This document shows, piece after piece, positions 32,208 through 40,739 of a DNA stretch of 53,637 bases; the first letter of the stretch is position 1, and each line of letters begins with the position of its first letter. A program made the position numbers and the translations under genes. The notes beneath the pieces were generated by a model. That model was not told the DNA's origin. It made no database searches and was given only the letters and a program-made list of their open reading frames with translations. The stretch comes from JAYPWI01 sp038135065 (GTDB taxonomy: Bacteria > Actinomycetota > Acidimicrobiia > Acidimicrobiales > Poriferisodalaceae): assembly GCA_038135065.1 (NCBI GenBank), contig JAYPWI010000026.1, positions 1 to 53,637 of the forward strand, read 5' to 3'.

Positions 32208-33566
32208 TTAGGGGCCTGTCTGCACCGGTGGCACACCGCGAGGAGGATCTGCCGACTCGTCGGTCGGCTGGACGCTGAACGTCATTCTCGTCGCAATCCA
32301 CAGGGGCACCGGGTCAGAGCCGGCAGGGCGTACCGCCGGTGAACGGCCCGGGAGGCCCAGGGCGGCCAGCAGTCCGAGCCCGGCCAAGGCAGTGCTGAGC
32401 AGGAACACCCACGTGAACGATCCCGTCAGATCGGCCACCCAGCCACCGACCTGGGGCGACGCCATCTGGGCTACTCCGAACGACAGGGTGGCAGCCGAGA
32501 ATGCAGGGCCGTAATCGTCGGCCGATGTGTTGTCCACCACGTACAGGGTGATGGTGCCGGGTATCCCCCCGAAGATCAGCCCCAGTGCGGCGGATGCAGC
32601 CAGGGTGGGGAGCAACCACCCACCGAGGATCAGTGCGGACAATGAACCCCACAGAGCGAAGGCAACCGAGAGGCTCAGGCGTGGACCGATCCTGCTGGCC
32701 AGGGCGATGAAGACGGGGCCACCGCCCACCATGGCCAGACCGACGAAGGTGAAGGCCAGCGACGCCTGTGCCTCGGACCAGCCGCTGTCGTCCTCGAGAC
32801 GGGTCGACAGGAAGGCGATCACCAACAGGTACATGAAGCCGAACGCCGTGTAGGCGGCGGTCAGCGGGAGCCAGCCCCGCATGCGACGAAGGGCAACGAA
32901 ACCACCGATGCCGGCTCGACCACTCGGCGGCGCCTGCCGGTGCCTGATCAGGGCAAGAACGGCCAGGACAACCACGAACCCGATGGCTGTCTCGATCTGG
33001 TACACGGTCCGCCACGACGCATCGCCCATGGTGGAGCGAACCCATCCGGTCAACTGCCCGGAGAACACCACACCGAGTCCGATGCCCGACCCCAACAGAG
33101 CGACGGCCAGGCTGCGACGTTGCGGAGCGAGGGCCCCGGCCGCGACAACGGGCGAGGGAATCCAGATCAGGGCTCCCCCCAGTCCCGAACAGAACATGGC
33201 AACCGCCAGCACGGCGAAGCCAGGGGCAATGGAGGTAAGCCCCAGTCCTCCGAGGGAAACGGCGAACCCGAAACGCATCACACCGAGGAGTCGGAAACGC
33301 GCCGAGGCCGTGGCGACCACCAGGGTGCCGATCAGGTAGGCGAGGACGTTGATGGTCGCCAACGACCCTGCAGCAGAGTTCGAGAGGCCGAGGTCATCGC
33401 GAACGGCGGGGAGGATGGCCCCGAACGTGAAGCGCCCGAAGGCCTGGGCTACGGCGGCGCCGGCTCCCACCAGCAAGACCGCGCCGATGCCCCGCAGGCC
33501 TGGCCACGGAGCTGACTGGTCGGGCGCCGGCGACCGGACAGCGCCGGCAGCGGAGGGGGACCGCAC
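32208..33566 (-). CDS. YbfB/YjiJ-type MFS transporter
   Basis: 452 residues with twelve hydrophobic segments, a major-facilitator carrier. The N-terminal AQAFGRFTFGAILPAVRDDL and the LSNSAAGSLATINVLAYLIG helix pair match the YbfB/YjiJ family (PF06779), whose substrates are mostly unknown. GTG 33566 is the start; an internal start near residue 22 is possible. It is divergent from a second, unrelated MFS exporter, with 63 bp between starts, so the two may share a control region. Confidence 0.85.
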   Translation of the reverse strand: MRSPSAAGAVRSPAPDQSAPWPGLRGIGAVLLVGAGAAVAQAFGRFTFGAILPAVRDDLGLSNSAAGSLATINVLAYLIGTLVVATASARFRLLGVMRFGFAVSLGGLGLTSIAPGFAVLAVAMFCSGLGGALIWIPSPVVAAGALAPQRRSLAVALLGSGIGLGVVFSGQLTGWVRSTMGDASWRTVYQIETAIGFVVVLAVLALIRHRQAPPSGRAGIGGFVALRRMRGWLPLTAAYTAFGFMYLLVIAFLSTRLEDDSGWSEAQASLAFTFVGLAMVGGGPVFIALASRIGPRLSLSVAFALWGSLSALILGGWLLPTLAASAALGLIFGGIPGTITLYVVDNTSADDYGPAFSAATLSFGVAQMASPQVGGWVADLTGSFTWVFLLSTALAGLGLLAALGLPGRSPAVRPAGSDPVPLWIATRMTFSVQPTDESADPPRGVPPVQTGP

Positions 33567-33629
33567 GATGAGCAGGGTAGCCCCCCGCTGAGATTGGCCG
33601 CCCGGTACCTTCGATCTAGTGGAGGGCTG

Positions 33630-34973
33630 ATGACATCACGAGGCAAGGGCCGAAGATCGTTCGATCCCTTCCGTATCGTCAATCTCGGAGGGCCCGGTGG
33701 CACCGGACCTGCTGCTGCCGTTCCTGCTGGGCTACGGGAAGGGATGGCAGCATTCCGGCATCGCGACTTCAGGGTCTTCTTCTGGGGTGCTCTGGCGTCG
33801 AACTCGGGCAACTGGCTGCAGAACCTTGCCGTTCCCTATGTCCTGTTCGAGCTCACTGGGCGGTCGCTGTGGGTCGGCCTCGCCGGGTTCGCGCAGTTCC
33901 TCCCATCGTTCCTGCTGGGACCACTGGGTGGTGCCCTTGCCGATCGCTGTGACCGGCGTCGGGTGCTCCTCGCGTCCCAGGGCGCAATGGCGGCGGCCGC
34001 CCTGCTGCTCTGGGGGGTCTGGGTTGGAGGGTGGCGTGACCCATGGCTCGTTCTGGCCATCACGGCCCTGACCGGGGTGTTCAGCGGCATCATGATTCCC
34101 AGCTGGCAGGCTTTCGTCCCTGCGTTGGTCCCCCGGGCAGACCTTCCGTCGGCCATCACCCTCAACTCCACCCAGTTCAACGCATCCCGAGCAGTAGGAC
34201 CGGCGCTGGCCGGGCTGTTGCTGGCCGTCGCTGGCCCGGGGTGGGCGTTCCTGCTGAATGCGGTGTCGTTCCTGGCGGTGATTGCCGCGTTGGTTGCGAT
34301 CCGGCCCGCCACCGACGCGGCGCCGGCGGCCCGTGGTTCGCTGGGCGTCATCGCCGGGTTCCGGGAGGCACTCGCCTACATGGCCCGGCGGCGGGGGATT
34401 CTGGTGAGTGTTCTCTGCGCCGTGTTGGTGGCGTCCCTGGGGAACCCCGTCACCCAGTTCACCGTGGTGTTCGCAGCCGACGTATACGAATCGGGTCCCA
34501 CGGTGCTCGGACTGCTTGCTGCCTCGATCGGATTGGGGGCGATTGCGGCCGCCCCGCTGCTGTCGATGTGGAGCACCCGAGCGTCACGAGCGCTGGTGGT
34601 GCGATGGGGTCTTCCCCTCTACGGCATGGCGGTGTTGGGGTTCGGACTCGCCCGCCACTGGGTGCTCGGGCTGGTGGCCCTCCTGCTCTCGGGAGCTGGC
34701 TTCCTCGCCGTGATCTCCACCACCAACACGTCCGTCCAGATGATCGTCGCCGACGAGATGCGGGGCCGCGTCATGTCGGCCCGGGTGATGGCGTTCACCC
34801 TCTCGTTCCCGCTGGGGTCACTGTTGCAGGGCCTGCTTGCCGACCAGGTCGGCCCCCAATGGACGGTGTCGGGGGCCGGTGTCATCCTCCTGCTCGCCGC
34901 AGCGTTCCTGTTGCGACGTCCCGACCTGCTCGATGCCCTCGATGCCGAGGACGACACCCCGGACCGTCGCTAG
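33630..34973 (+). CDS. MFS exporter (MFS_3 type)
   Basis: 447 residues from ATG 33630 with GGAGGG four bases upstream. Twelve membrane segments. The first helices (FRHRDFRVFFWGALASNSGN, LQNLAVPYVLFELTG) and the A-motif LADRCDRRRVLL match the enterobactin-exporter-like MFS_3 group, which exports siderophores or drugs. The middle loop is short, as in that group. The C-terminal motif NTSVQMIVADEMRGRVMSA is also typical. No substrate can be assigned. The next gene is convergent with 13 bp between stops. Confidence 0.88.
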   Translation: MTSRGKGRRSFDPFRIVNLGGPGGTGPAAAVPAGLREGMAAFRHRDFRVFFWGALASNSGNWLQNLAVPYVLFELTGRSLWVGLAGFAQFLPSFLLGPLGGALADRCDRRRVLLASQGAMAAAALLLWGVWVGGWRDPWLVLAITALTGVFSGIMIPSWQAFVPALVPRADLPSAITLNSTQFNASRAVGPALAGLLLAVAGPGWAFLLNAVSFLAVIAALVAIRPATDAAPAARGSLGVIAGFREALAYMARRRGILVSVLCAVLVASLGNPVTQFTVVFAADVYESGPTVLGLLAASIGLGAIAAAPLLSMWSTRASRALVVRWGLPLYGMAVLGFGLARHWVLGLVALLLSGAGFLAVISTTNTSVQMIVADEMRGRVMSARVMAFTLSFPLGSLLQGLLADQVGPQWTVSGAGVILLLAAAFLLRRPDLLDALDAEDDTPDRR

Positions 34974-34986
34974 CCCCTGGCTGCGA

Positions 34987-36054
34987 TCAGCGGCGCAGGT
35001 CCATCACCGAGCTGATGGGGGAGCCGTCGACGGTGGTGATGGTGCGGGTCACGGCTGCGGTCGACGCCCCGAAGGTGGGAAGCCACGACGAGTGGCGACC
35101 GAACCCGCCCACCACCATGACGATCAGGTCCTCGGGCCGGCTGATGATGGGCATGAAATCGCCCGGCGGTGGCCCCTCGTCCGACATGCCGGCCATCCCC
35201 CCGCGCTCCCAGATGGCCCGAGGTACCCGAGCGTGGTCGAACACGTAGCGACGGACGTCGTCCTTGGACAGCCCATCGTTGGCGATGATGGCTGCATGCT
35301 CGGGACCCAGGGCCAGCACGGGACCGCCATGCAAGTAGGCATTGTTGGAGCCCATATTGGCCAGCGAACCGGCGATGGTGACCAGGACCCCTTCGGCATC
35401 GGTGCTGACGTGATCATTGATGTTGTGCGGGTTCTCGCACCCGACCACGGTCACTGCAGACTGCCCCGGCTGGCATCCTCGCTCCACGTGGAGGGGATCC
35501 CACGGCGACTCGGCCTCGTTCTCGGCCACACAGAAGGAGTACTTGGACGGTTGGCCCTGGGTCGAGCGGTCGAGCACCCCGGGGGCAGCGCCACCGAGGT
35601 TGAGGAGGCACAGGCGCACGGCGCGACCGATGGTCGCGTTGGCTCGGTGGCCCGGGCCGAAGGCCCCGTAGCGGGAATTGATACCCAACTCGGCGGCCAC
35701 CGGCCCGTTCACCACCACCAGAGGTGAACAGGGGTGTGTGGTCGACTGCACCGCGAAGAGGTTGAAGATGGGATCGAGCATCGCCTCGATGGCGGTGAGC
35801 ACCACTGCGAAGTGGTCGGGCCGACATCCGGCCATCACCGCGTTGACGGCCACCGCCTCCACGGTGACCACGCCTTGGCGGGGCGGCATCAGGCCCACCT
35901 CGTGGTCCCGGTCCCGGTCGACGGCTGCGATCATGGCATCCACCCGAGCCGGAGTCGGCGGTACTGCGGGTAGTCCGTCGCTCCAGCCCCTGGCCTCCAA
36001 CTCGTCGTCGAAGCGCTCCTGGTCGTCGGACAGCTCGATCAGCTCAGCGGCCAC
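34987..36054 (-). CDS. Uncharacterised partner of the UGSC selenoprotein
   Basis: 355 residues from GTG 36054, three bases after the stop of the UGSC selenoprotein gene (TAAGGAGTG), so translation is coupled. No membrane helix. Conserved-looking pieces are RGWSDGLPAVPPTP, VAVNAVMAGCRPDHF, VNGPVAAELGINSRYGAFGPG, CVAENEAESPWDPLHVERG, VVGCENPHN and MVVGGFGRHSSWLP. Isolated Cys residues in GCRPDH, GCQPGQ and GCENPH could bind metal or carry thiol chemistry. I do not recognise the family. Tight coupling to a selenoprotein suggests it is the partner subunit or substrate-activating enzyme of one reaction. Confidence 0.8.
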   Translation of the reverse strand: MAAELIELSDDQERFDDELEARGWSDGLPAVPPTPARVDAMIAAVDRDRDHEVGLMPPRQGVVTVEAVAVNAVMAGCRPDHFAVVLTAIEAMLDPIFNLFAVQSTTHPCSPLVVVNGPVAAELGINSRYGAFGPGHRANATIGRAVRLCLLNLGGAAPGVLDRSTQGQPSKYSFCVAENEAESPWDPLHVERGCQPGQSAVTVVGCENPHNINDHVSTDAEGVLVTIAGSLANMGSNNAYLHGGPVLALGPEHAAIIANDGLSKDDVRRYVFDHARVPRAIWERGGMAGMSDEGPPPGDFMPIISRPEDLIVMVVGGFGRHSSWLPTFGASTAAVTRTITTVDGSPISSVMDLRR

Positions 36055-36057
36055 TCC

Positions 36058-36717
36058 TTATCCGCCCGCATTCGAGGTCGGCAACATCGCCAGGTCGATG
36101 GCGCACACGTCGTCCGTGCACACCATGCCCCCTTCGAGCCGACGCTGGGTGAGGCGGCGGAATCGGTCGCGGTGTTCGTCGCCGATGGCGGCAGCGTCAC
36201 CGGTGAGGGCCCGCTCTATCTCCTCTACAATGCCCGCCGCCTTGGCGGCAACCAGATCAGGACCGTTGTCGGCGAGCGGGTGGGGGATGGCGATCAGGGG
36301 CAGTCCCCCCAGGCCTAGTACCTCCGCCTCGGCCCGGCCGAGCGGCCCGAACTCGTCGCTGCAGATGACCACGGTGGGCACGCCCGTGGCATCGAGCTCG
36401 ATGGAGTCGTGGACACTCCACGACGTACAGCTGCCTCAATCGGCGATGGCCAGGATCACCGCATCGCACTCCTCGAGCCGGCCCATGACCGCCTCGGGCG
36501 ACGGCGACGTCGCGATCTTTCGCTCCCGCACGATGGTCACGTCCGGCCACCGCTCGACCAGCGCCGCGCCAACTCCGTCGAGGAGCCGACCGGCGTTGGC
36601 TTTCTGGTTGTCGAGCAGCCCGATCCGCAAACCAGCCAGGGAGGCGGGTCGGTCAGTCAACGGACGATCGTGTACCCGGGGCGAGGCCACCGGGTTCAGC
36701 ACCAACTGAGTCCCCAT
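36058..36717 (-). CDS. UGSC-family selenoprotein (in-frame TGA = Sec94)
   Basis: 219 residues if TGA at 36438-36436 is read as selenocysteine. Upstream of it residues 1-93 end in CDAVILAIAD; the frame then continues as U-G-S-C-TSWSVHDSIELDATGVP without a break to TAA at 36058. The U-G-S-C site matches the UGSC selenoprotein family known from marine metagenome surveys. The surrounding pattern (VILxxxUGxC, then a hydrophobic strand, then LIAIPHPL at 141-148) resembles the Sec subunit of glycine and proline reductases (GrdB/PrdB), whose motif is UGTC. A late CTDDVC adds two more cysteines. A SECIS-like hairpin follows the TGA. Gene calling would split it at 36436-36717 and 36058-36381. It lies in an operon with a 355-residue partner. 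Confidence 0.87.
36406..36424 (-). promoter_or_regulatory. Bacterial SECIS-like stem-loop
   Basis: On the minus strand GTCGTGG (36424-36418), loop AGTGT, CCACGAC (36412-36406) form a perfect 7-bp stem. It begins 12 nt after the TGA and the loop starts at +19. Known bacterial SECIS rules ask for a small apical loop within about 16-37 nt of the TGA and a G in the first two loop bases. Here the second loop base is G. SelB binding is expected but not shown. Confidence 0.72.
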
Positions 36718-36758
36718 ACCCGAGAGCTTAGGTCAGGCCCGTGAGCCCGGTCGTTCGC

Positions 36759-37889
36759 TCACCAGGCGGCTTGCAGGACCTCCATCAGCCCCTCTGCGGT
36801 AGCGGGCCGAATGTTGCGCACTGCTGCGGGCTCAGATGCAGCATGGCGGGCGATGGGGCCCAGGTCGTGCTCCTCTACCCCCACGTCGCGGAGCCGACTT
36901 GGTAGCCCCAGTGCGTTGATGGTCTCCGCTACTCGGTCCACCACGGCCGCCGCGCCGCCCCAGTCCATACGGGAACCGATGCGATCCAGCACCGGCTGGG
37001 CGGCCTCCCCGTTCCATCTCATGACGTGGGGGAGCACGATGGTGCTTGCCTCCCCGTGGGGAACCCCACAGCGGCCGCCGATCTGATGGCGCAGGGCGGC
37101 CACCGCGCCCACGCCGACGTTGTGGAGGTTCGACAGGGTCATGTGGGCCGCTTCCAGGCAGCGCCCCCGCGCCGCCAGATCGTCCCGGTCGGCGTCGAGG
37201 TCGCCCAGCAGGGTGCGCAGGGCGGCTTCGAGCAGGGCATCGGTGAATCCTGTCGCGGTGCGCGACAGCATCCCCTCGAGGCAGTCGGCAACCAACTTCA
37301 TGCCGGTGCCCCGCCACAGCCGATCAGGGGTGTGGGCCGACATCGCTGCGTCGAGCATCACCCATCGGGGGGCGAGTGGGGCGGCTCCGAAGACCTCCTT
37401 GACCCCGGTGGAGGGATCGGTGACACCGGCTGCGGCGGTGAACTCTGCGGCCGACAGGGTGGTCGGGATGGCCACATGGGCAAGGGCGTCGGGCCCCATC
37501 GCCCCCCGGCCCGCATCCCGCAGCCTGTCGAGGTCGTCGCCATTGGCCAGCACCATGGCAACGGCCTTGGTCAGGTCCACCACCGAGGATCCACCAAGGG
37601 AGACCAGACCGTCGGCATCGGCGGCTGCTGCGACCCGGGCCGCGTCGAGCACGGTCGGGCGCGGGGTGTGGGCTCGGGACTCGGCAAAGGTGGCGACCAG
37701 GCGGTCACCCAATGCGCTGGCGGCGACCTCGAGCAAGGGAGAGGCCGCCACGCTCGGGGTGGTGATCAGGGCCACCCGGGTGCACCCCAGGCTGTCGACG
37801 ATGGCCGCCAACTCGTCGACGACGGCCCCTGATCCGATCAGGACCCCCTCGTTTGCAGCCCGACGAATGCGGACCGGTCGACCTGCCAT
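36759..37889 (-). CDS. Iron-type alcohol dehydrogenase / maleylacetate-reductase-like
   Basis: 376 residues from ATG 37889; the longer frame overlaps the amidohydrolase gene and is rejected. The fold is that of group III (Fe-dependent) dehydrogenases: an N-terminal nucleotide part with SLGGSSVVDLTKAVAMVLANG, the IPTTLSAAEFTAAAGVTD loop, and a helical metal domain with His positions in NLHNVGVGAVAALRHQIGG and VPHGEASTIVLPHVM. Maleylacetate reductases share this form. The gene is 15 bp after the amidohydrolase and 41 bp before the selenoprotein, which points to one aromatic or carboxylic-acid degradation operon. Confidence 0.85.
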   Translation of the reverse strand: MAGRPVRIRRAANEGVLIGSGAVVDELAAIVDSLGCTRVALITTPSVAASPLLEVAASALGDRLVATFAESRAHTPRPTVLDAARVAAAADADGLVSLGGSSVVDLTKAVAMVLANGDDLDRLRDAGRGAMGPDALAHVAIPTTLSAAEFTAAAGVTDPSTGVKEVFGAAPLAPRWVMLDAAMSAHTPDRLWRGTGMKLVADCLEGMLSRTATGFTDALLEAALRTLLGDLDADRDDLAARGRCLEAAHMTLSNLHNVGVGAVAALRHQIGGRCGVPHGEASTIVLPHVMRWNGEAAQPVLDRIGSRMDWGGAAAVVDRVAETINALGLPSRLRDVGVEEHDLGPIARHAASEPAAVRNIRPATAEGLMEVLQAAW

Positions 37890-37903
37890 GGCCCCGACCT
37901 CGC

Positions 37904-39067
37904 TCAGGTTGCTTCCATCCGCCAGGACCGGTCGCCGGCGGGCAGGTTGAACAGGCGTGCCGTGTTGTCGCGGAAGATGTCCTGACGCTGCTGCTCGGTC
38001 AGGTGGGCGCTGTGGGCCTCGACCAGGGACCGCGACTTGGGCCAGGTGCTGTCGGTGTGGGGGAAGTCGCTGGCCCACAGCAGGTGGGTGTGATCGAGGA
38101 AATCACCGGTGTGGTACGCCGTCTCGTCGTCCTGGAAGGTGGCCCACACGTTGGACCGCACGTACTCGCTGGGCAGCTTCGACAGTCCGTCGATGATGCC
38201 GCCTTCGTAGTTCATCCGGGCCGCATGGTCCATCCGGTACATGTAATGGGGCAGCCACCCGGCGTCGGACTCGGCGACCACCAGCTTCAGGCCGGGGTGC
38301 CGTTCGAACACCCCGCCCAGGGTCATCAATCCCACCACGTCTTGGATGGCCCGGATGATGCCCAGGAAGTTGTTCAGGTGATGGCCTCGGGTCTCGGCAT
38401 GCAAGCTGCCTCGCCGGGACGTGAGAATGTGGAAGCAGATGGGCAGGTCGAGGTCGACCGCGCACTCCCACAGGGCGTCGTAATCGGGGTGGTCGTAGTC
38501 CTCGTGGAGGGGATCCCCCGGCATCATCATGCCGACCATGCCCATCTCCTTGGCCGCAGTGAAGTCCTCGATGGCGCCGTCGACGCTGAGGATGGCCGTC
38601 TGAGCCAAGCCGAAGAGGCGGTTGGGAGCCTCGGCGCACATGGCCTGCAGCCATCGGTTGTAGGCCCGCATGCAGGCGTCCTTGTACTCAGCGTCGCGGT
38701 GCATGGTGATGCCCATACCCACCGAGGCGTAGATGAGTTCGGCGGCCAAGCCGTCCTGGTCCATGAAGGGGAGGCGATCGGTACCCCGGTAGCCCGCCGA
38801 GCGGACATCGGAGAACTTCATGGTCTTCGCCCGTTCTTCCCGCTCCTTGGGTCCGAAGCCTGCACCGTCCACGAACCCCAGGTTGATGGGCCGGCGCATG
38901 CCCGGGACGACGAACATCTCGGTGCCGTCGTCCTGGGTTTCGATGGTCGGTGCCCGGTCCCGATAGGCCGGGTCGATGTAGTCGATGTAGCAGTTCGCCG
39001 GCTCGCACACATGGCCGTCAGCCGAGATGATGCCAGCCGGGATGGCGTCGGTTGTCGAGGTTCCCAT
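37904..39067 (-). CDS. Amidohydrolase 2 family protein
   Basis: 387 residues from ATG 39067; the longer frame to 39373 runs antisense into nothing recognisable. It is a TIM-barrel metal hydrolase or decarboxylase of the ACMSD-like amidohydrolase-2 group. The start holds SADGHVCEP (His ligand), the middle DLPICFHILTS (His) and LGGVFERHPGLKLVVAESDAGW, and the end LLWASDFPHTDSTWPKS (Asp ligand). Members decarboxylate or hydrolyse ring-derived acids. With the dehydrogenase and nitroreductase beside it, an aromatic-compound catabolic role is likely. Confidence 0.88.
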   Translation of the reverse strand: MGTSTTDAIPAGIISADGHVCEPANCYIDYIDPAYRDRAPTIETQDDGTEMFVVPGMRRPINLGFVDGAGFGPKEREERAKTMKFSDVRSAGYRGTDRLPFMDQDGLAAELIYASVGMGITMHRDAEYKDACMRAYNRWLQAMCAEAPNRLFGLAQTAILSVDGAIEDFTAAKEMGMVGMMMPGDPLHEDYDHPDYDALWECAVDLDLPICFHILTSRRGSLHAETRGHHLNNFLGIIRAIQDVVGLMTLGGVFERHPGLKLVVAESDAGWLPHYMYRMDHAARMNYEGGIIDGLSKLPSEYVRSNVWATFQDDETAYHTGDFLDHTHLLWASDFPHTDSTWPKSRSLVEAHSAHLTEQQRQDIFRDNTARLFNLPAGDRSWRMEAT

Positions 39068-39114
39068 GGTCGAACGGTACCCCGTGCGGTAGCCGCCCTG
39101 CCGAGATGGGTCGA

Positions 39115-39885
39115 TCAGCGCAGTTCGAATCCGCGCCGGGCCAGGAACTCCCGCATGTGGGGTCGACGCTCGCCGTCGGTGAGCCGGGCCATCTCCTCGG
39201 TCCAGCAGCTCTCCTTGGTGCCCCCGGTGCGCGATCGGTAGTAGGCCCGGACGGTGTCGTCGTAGGCCTCGATCTGCGCTGCTTCGTCGTCGCTGTAGAC
39301 CTCCTGCTTCAGGGTCACCGCAGTGGGCAGACGGGGCTTCACCTCGGGATCCTGATCGGGCACCCCGATGCACAGGCCGAACACCGGGTACACGTGATCG
39401 GGCAGCTCCAGGAGATCGGCCACGACCTGTGGATCGTTGCGGATGGCCCCGATGTAGCAGATGCCGTAACCGAGGGCCTCGGCCGCGACCACCGCGTTCT
39501 GGGCAGCCAGGGCGACGTCGACGGTGGCGATGATGAACTGCTCGGTCATCCCCGTCGTCATGGTGCCCCCCGCAGCCTCACAGGCCCGGCGGGTGCGGTC
39601 GAGGTCGGCGCACCACACCAGGAAGGCTCCGGTGTCGACGATCTGTCGCTGGCCGCCGGCCACCTCGGCGATCCGTTCGAGGACCTCGGGACGACGCACC
39701 CTGATCACGGTGGTGGCCTGCAGGTTGCTCGACGTGGCCGCGCTGGTGCCGCAGCGAACGAGTTCGGCTACCACCTCGTCGGACAGCTTCTCATCGGTGA
39801 ACTTGCGAATGGAGCGATGTGAACGGAGCAGGGTGAGCACCCCGTGTTCGTCGTGGATGTCGGTCACGGGAGGATCATTACCCAC
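39115..39885 (-). CDS. Nitroreductase-family flavoprotein (NfsA-like)
   Basis: 256 residues from GTG 39885 (GTG 39867 is an alternative). FMN-dependent oxidoreductase with LLRSHRSIRKFTDEKL, an FMN-contact segment CGTSAATSSNLQATTVIRV, and EALGYGICYIGAIRNDP, followed by PVFGLCIGVPDQDPEVKPRLP, which fits NADPH-nitroreductase NfsA. It reduces nitro groups or other acceptors. It lies 47 bp upstream of the amidohydrolase and opens the operon that contains the selenoprotein. Confidence 0.9.
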   Translation of the reverse strand: MGNDPPVTDIHDEHGVLTLLRSHRSIRKFTDEKLSDEVVAELVRCGTSAATSSNLQATTVIRVRRPEVLERIAEVAGGQRQIVDTGAFLVWCADLDRTRRACEAAGGTMTTGMTEQFIIATVDVALAAQNAVVAAEALGYGICYIGAIRNDPQVVADLLELPDHVYPVFGLCIGVPDQDPEVKPRLPTAVTLKQEVYSDDEAAQIEAYDDTVRAYYRSRTGGTKESCWTEEMARLTDGERRPHMREFLARRGFELR

Positions 39886-39892
39886 CGAGCAA

Positions 39893-39917
39893 CCGAGGGT
39901 GTAGTGATCTCCCTCGG
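39893..39917. promoter_or_regulatory. Inverted repeat in the divergent promoter region
   Basis: CCGAGGG (39893-39899) and CCCTCGG (39911-39917) are perfect 7-bp arms with an 11-bp spacer. The repeat sits between the nitroreductase (minus) and crotonase (plus) starts, close to the nitroreductase start codon. The arrangement is that of a dimeric-repressor operator, but no regulator is encoded here. Confidence 0.4.
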
Positions 39918-39976
39918 AACACCTGGCCGCATGATCGTGCTAGAAGCAACAGCGAGCCGACCTCGAGGAGGGGACC

Positions 39977-40732
39977 ATGACCGATACCGTGCAGGTCGAG
40001 ATCGACGGACCGGTCCGCACCGTCACCATGTGCCGACCCGAGAAGGGCAACGCCATGAACGGCGAGATGCTCCGGGCCATGGAGGATGCGTTCGACACGG
40101 CAACGGGTCCCGGGCCCGACGAGCGGGTGGCCGTGATCCGGGGGCAGGGCCGGATGTTCTGCACCGGTCTCGACCTCAGCGGCGGGATCGGCAAAGACCA
40201 GAACGTGGAGACCCTGTTCAGCCGGGTCGAGACCTGGCCGCTGCCCGTGGTCGCCGTGGTGCAAGGGGCGGCTATCGCTGGAGGGAACGAACTGGCCCTG
40301 CACAGTGACTTCGTCGTGGCGTCCGACAAGGCCCGCTTCGGCATGTCGTTGGCTCAGATCGGGTTGGCCCCGACCTGGTTCCTCACCAAGAAACTGATGG
40401 AGATCGCTGGTCCCGTCATGACCCGGGAAATCCTGCTCCTCGGCGACCCGGTGCCGGCGGCTCGCATGCACGAACTCGGCCTGATCGCCCGCTGCGTGGC
40501 CCCCGAGGAATTGGAGGAAGCCACAGATGCCATCGTGGACCGCATGGTCCGGAACGCACCCCTGAGCCTGCGGGCCATGAAGGGCACCATCCACCGGCAG
40601 TTGGCCTTCCGCAACTTGGTGGATCACGACGACACCGACGAACTGGTGCGAGCGGCCATGCGCAGCGATGACTCCAAGGAAGGGGTACGGGCCCGGATGG
40701 AGAAGCGTCCAGCCAACTTCACCGGTCGGTGA
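39977..40732 (+). CDS. Enoyl-CoA hydratase/isomerase family protein
   Basis: 251 residues of crotonase fold, with a strong GAGGAGGGGACC ribosome site. The first CoA-binding loop has GQGRMFCTGLDLSGG, the second AIAGGNELALHSDFVVA. The segment after it (FGMSLAQIGLAPTWFLTKK) does not have the Pro-Glu of active hydratases, so the activity may be an isomerase, hydrolase or something divergent. The next gene, an amino-acid permease, starts seven bases after its stop. It is divergent from the nitroreductase. Confidence 0.88.
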   Translation: MTDTVQVEIDGPVRTVTMCRPEKGNAMNGEMLRAMEDAFDTATGPGPDERVAVIRGQGRMFCTGLDLSGGIGKDQNVETLFSRVETWPLPVVAVVQGAAIAGGNELALHSDFVVASDKARFGMSLAQIGLAPTWFLTKKLMEIAGPVMTREILLLGDPVPAARMHELGLIARCVAPEELEEATDAIVDRMVRNAPLSLRAMKGTIHRQLAFRNLVDHDDTDELVRAAMRSDDSKEGVRARMEKRPANFTGR

Positions 40733-40739
40733 TGATCGG

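Noticed and set aside
36436..36438. TGA as a genuine stop or sequencing error, splitting a CDS into 36436-36717 and 36058-36381
   Set aside because: The frame after TGA continues at once with family-specific residues, the site is U-G-S-C, and a SECIS-like hairpin follows. A plain stop would cut a conserved protein in half.
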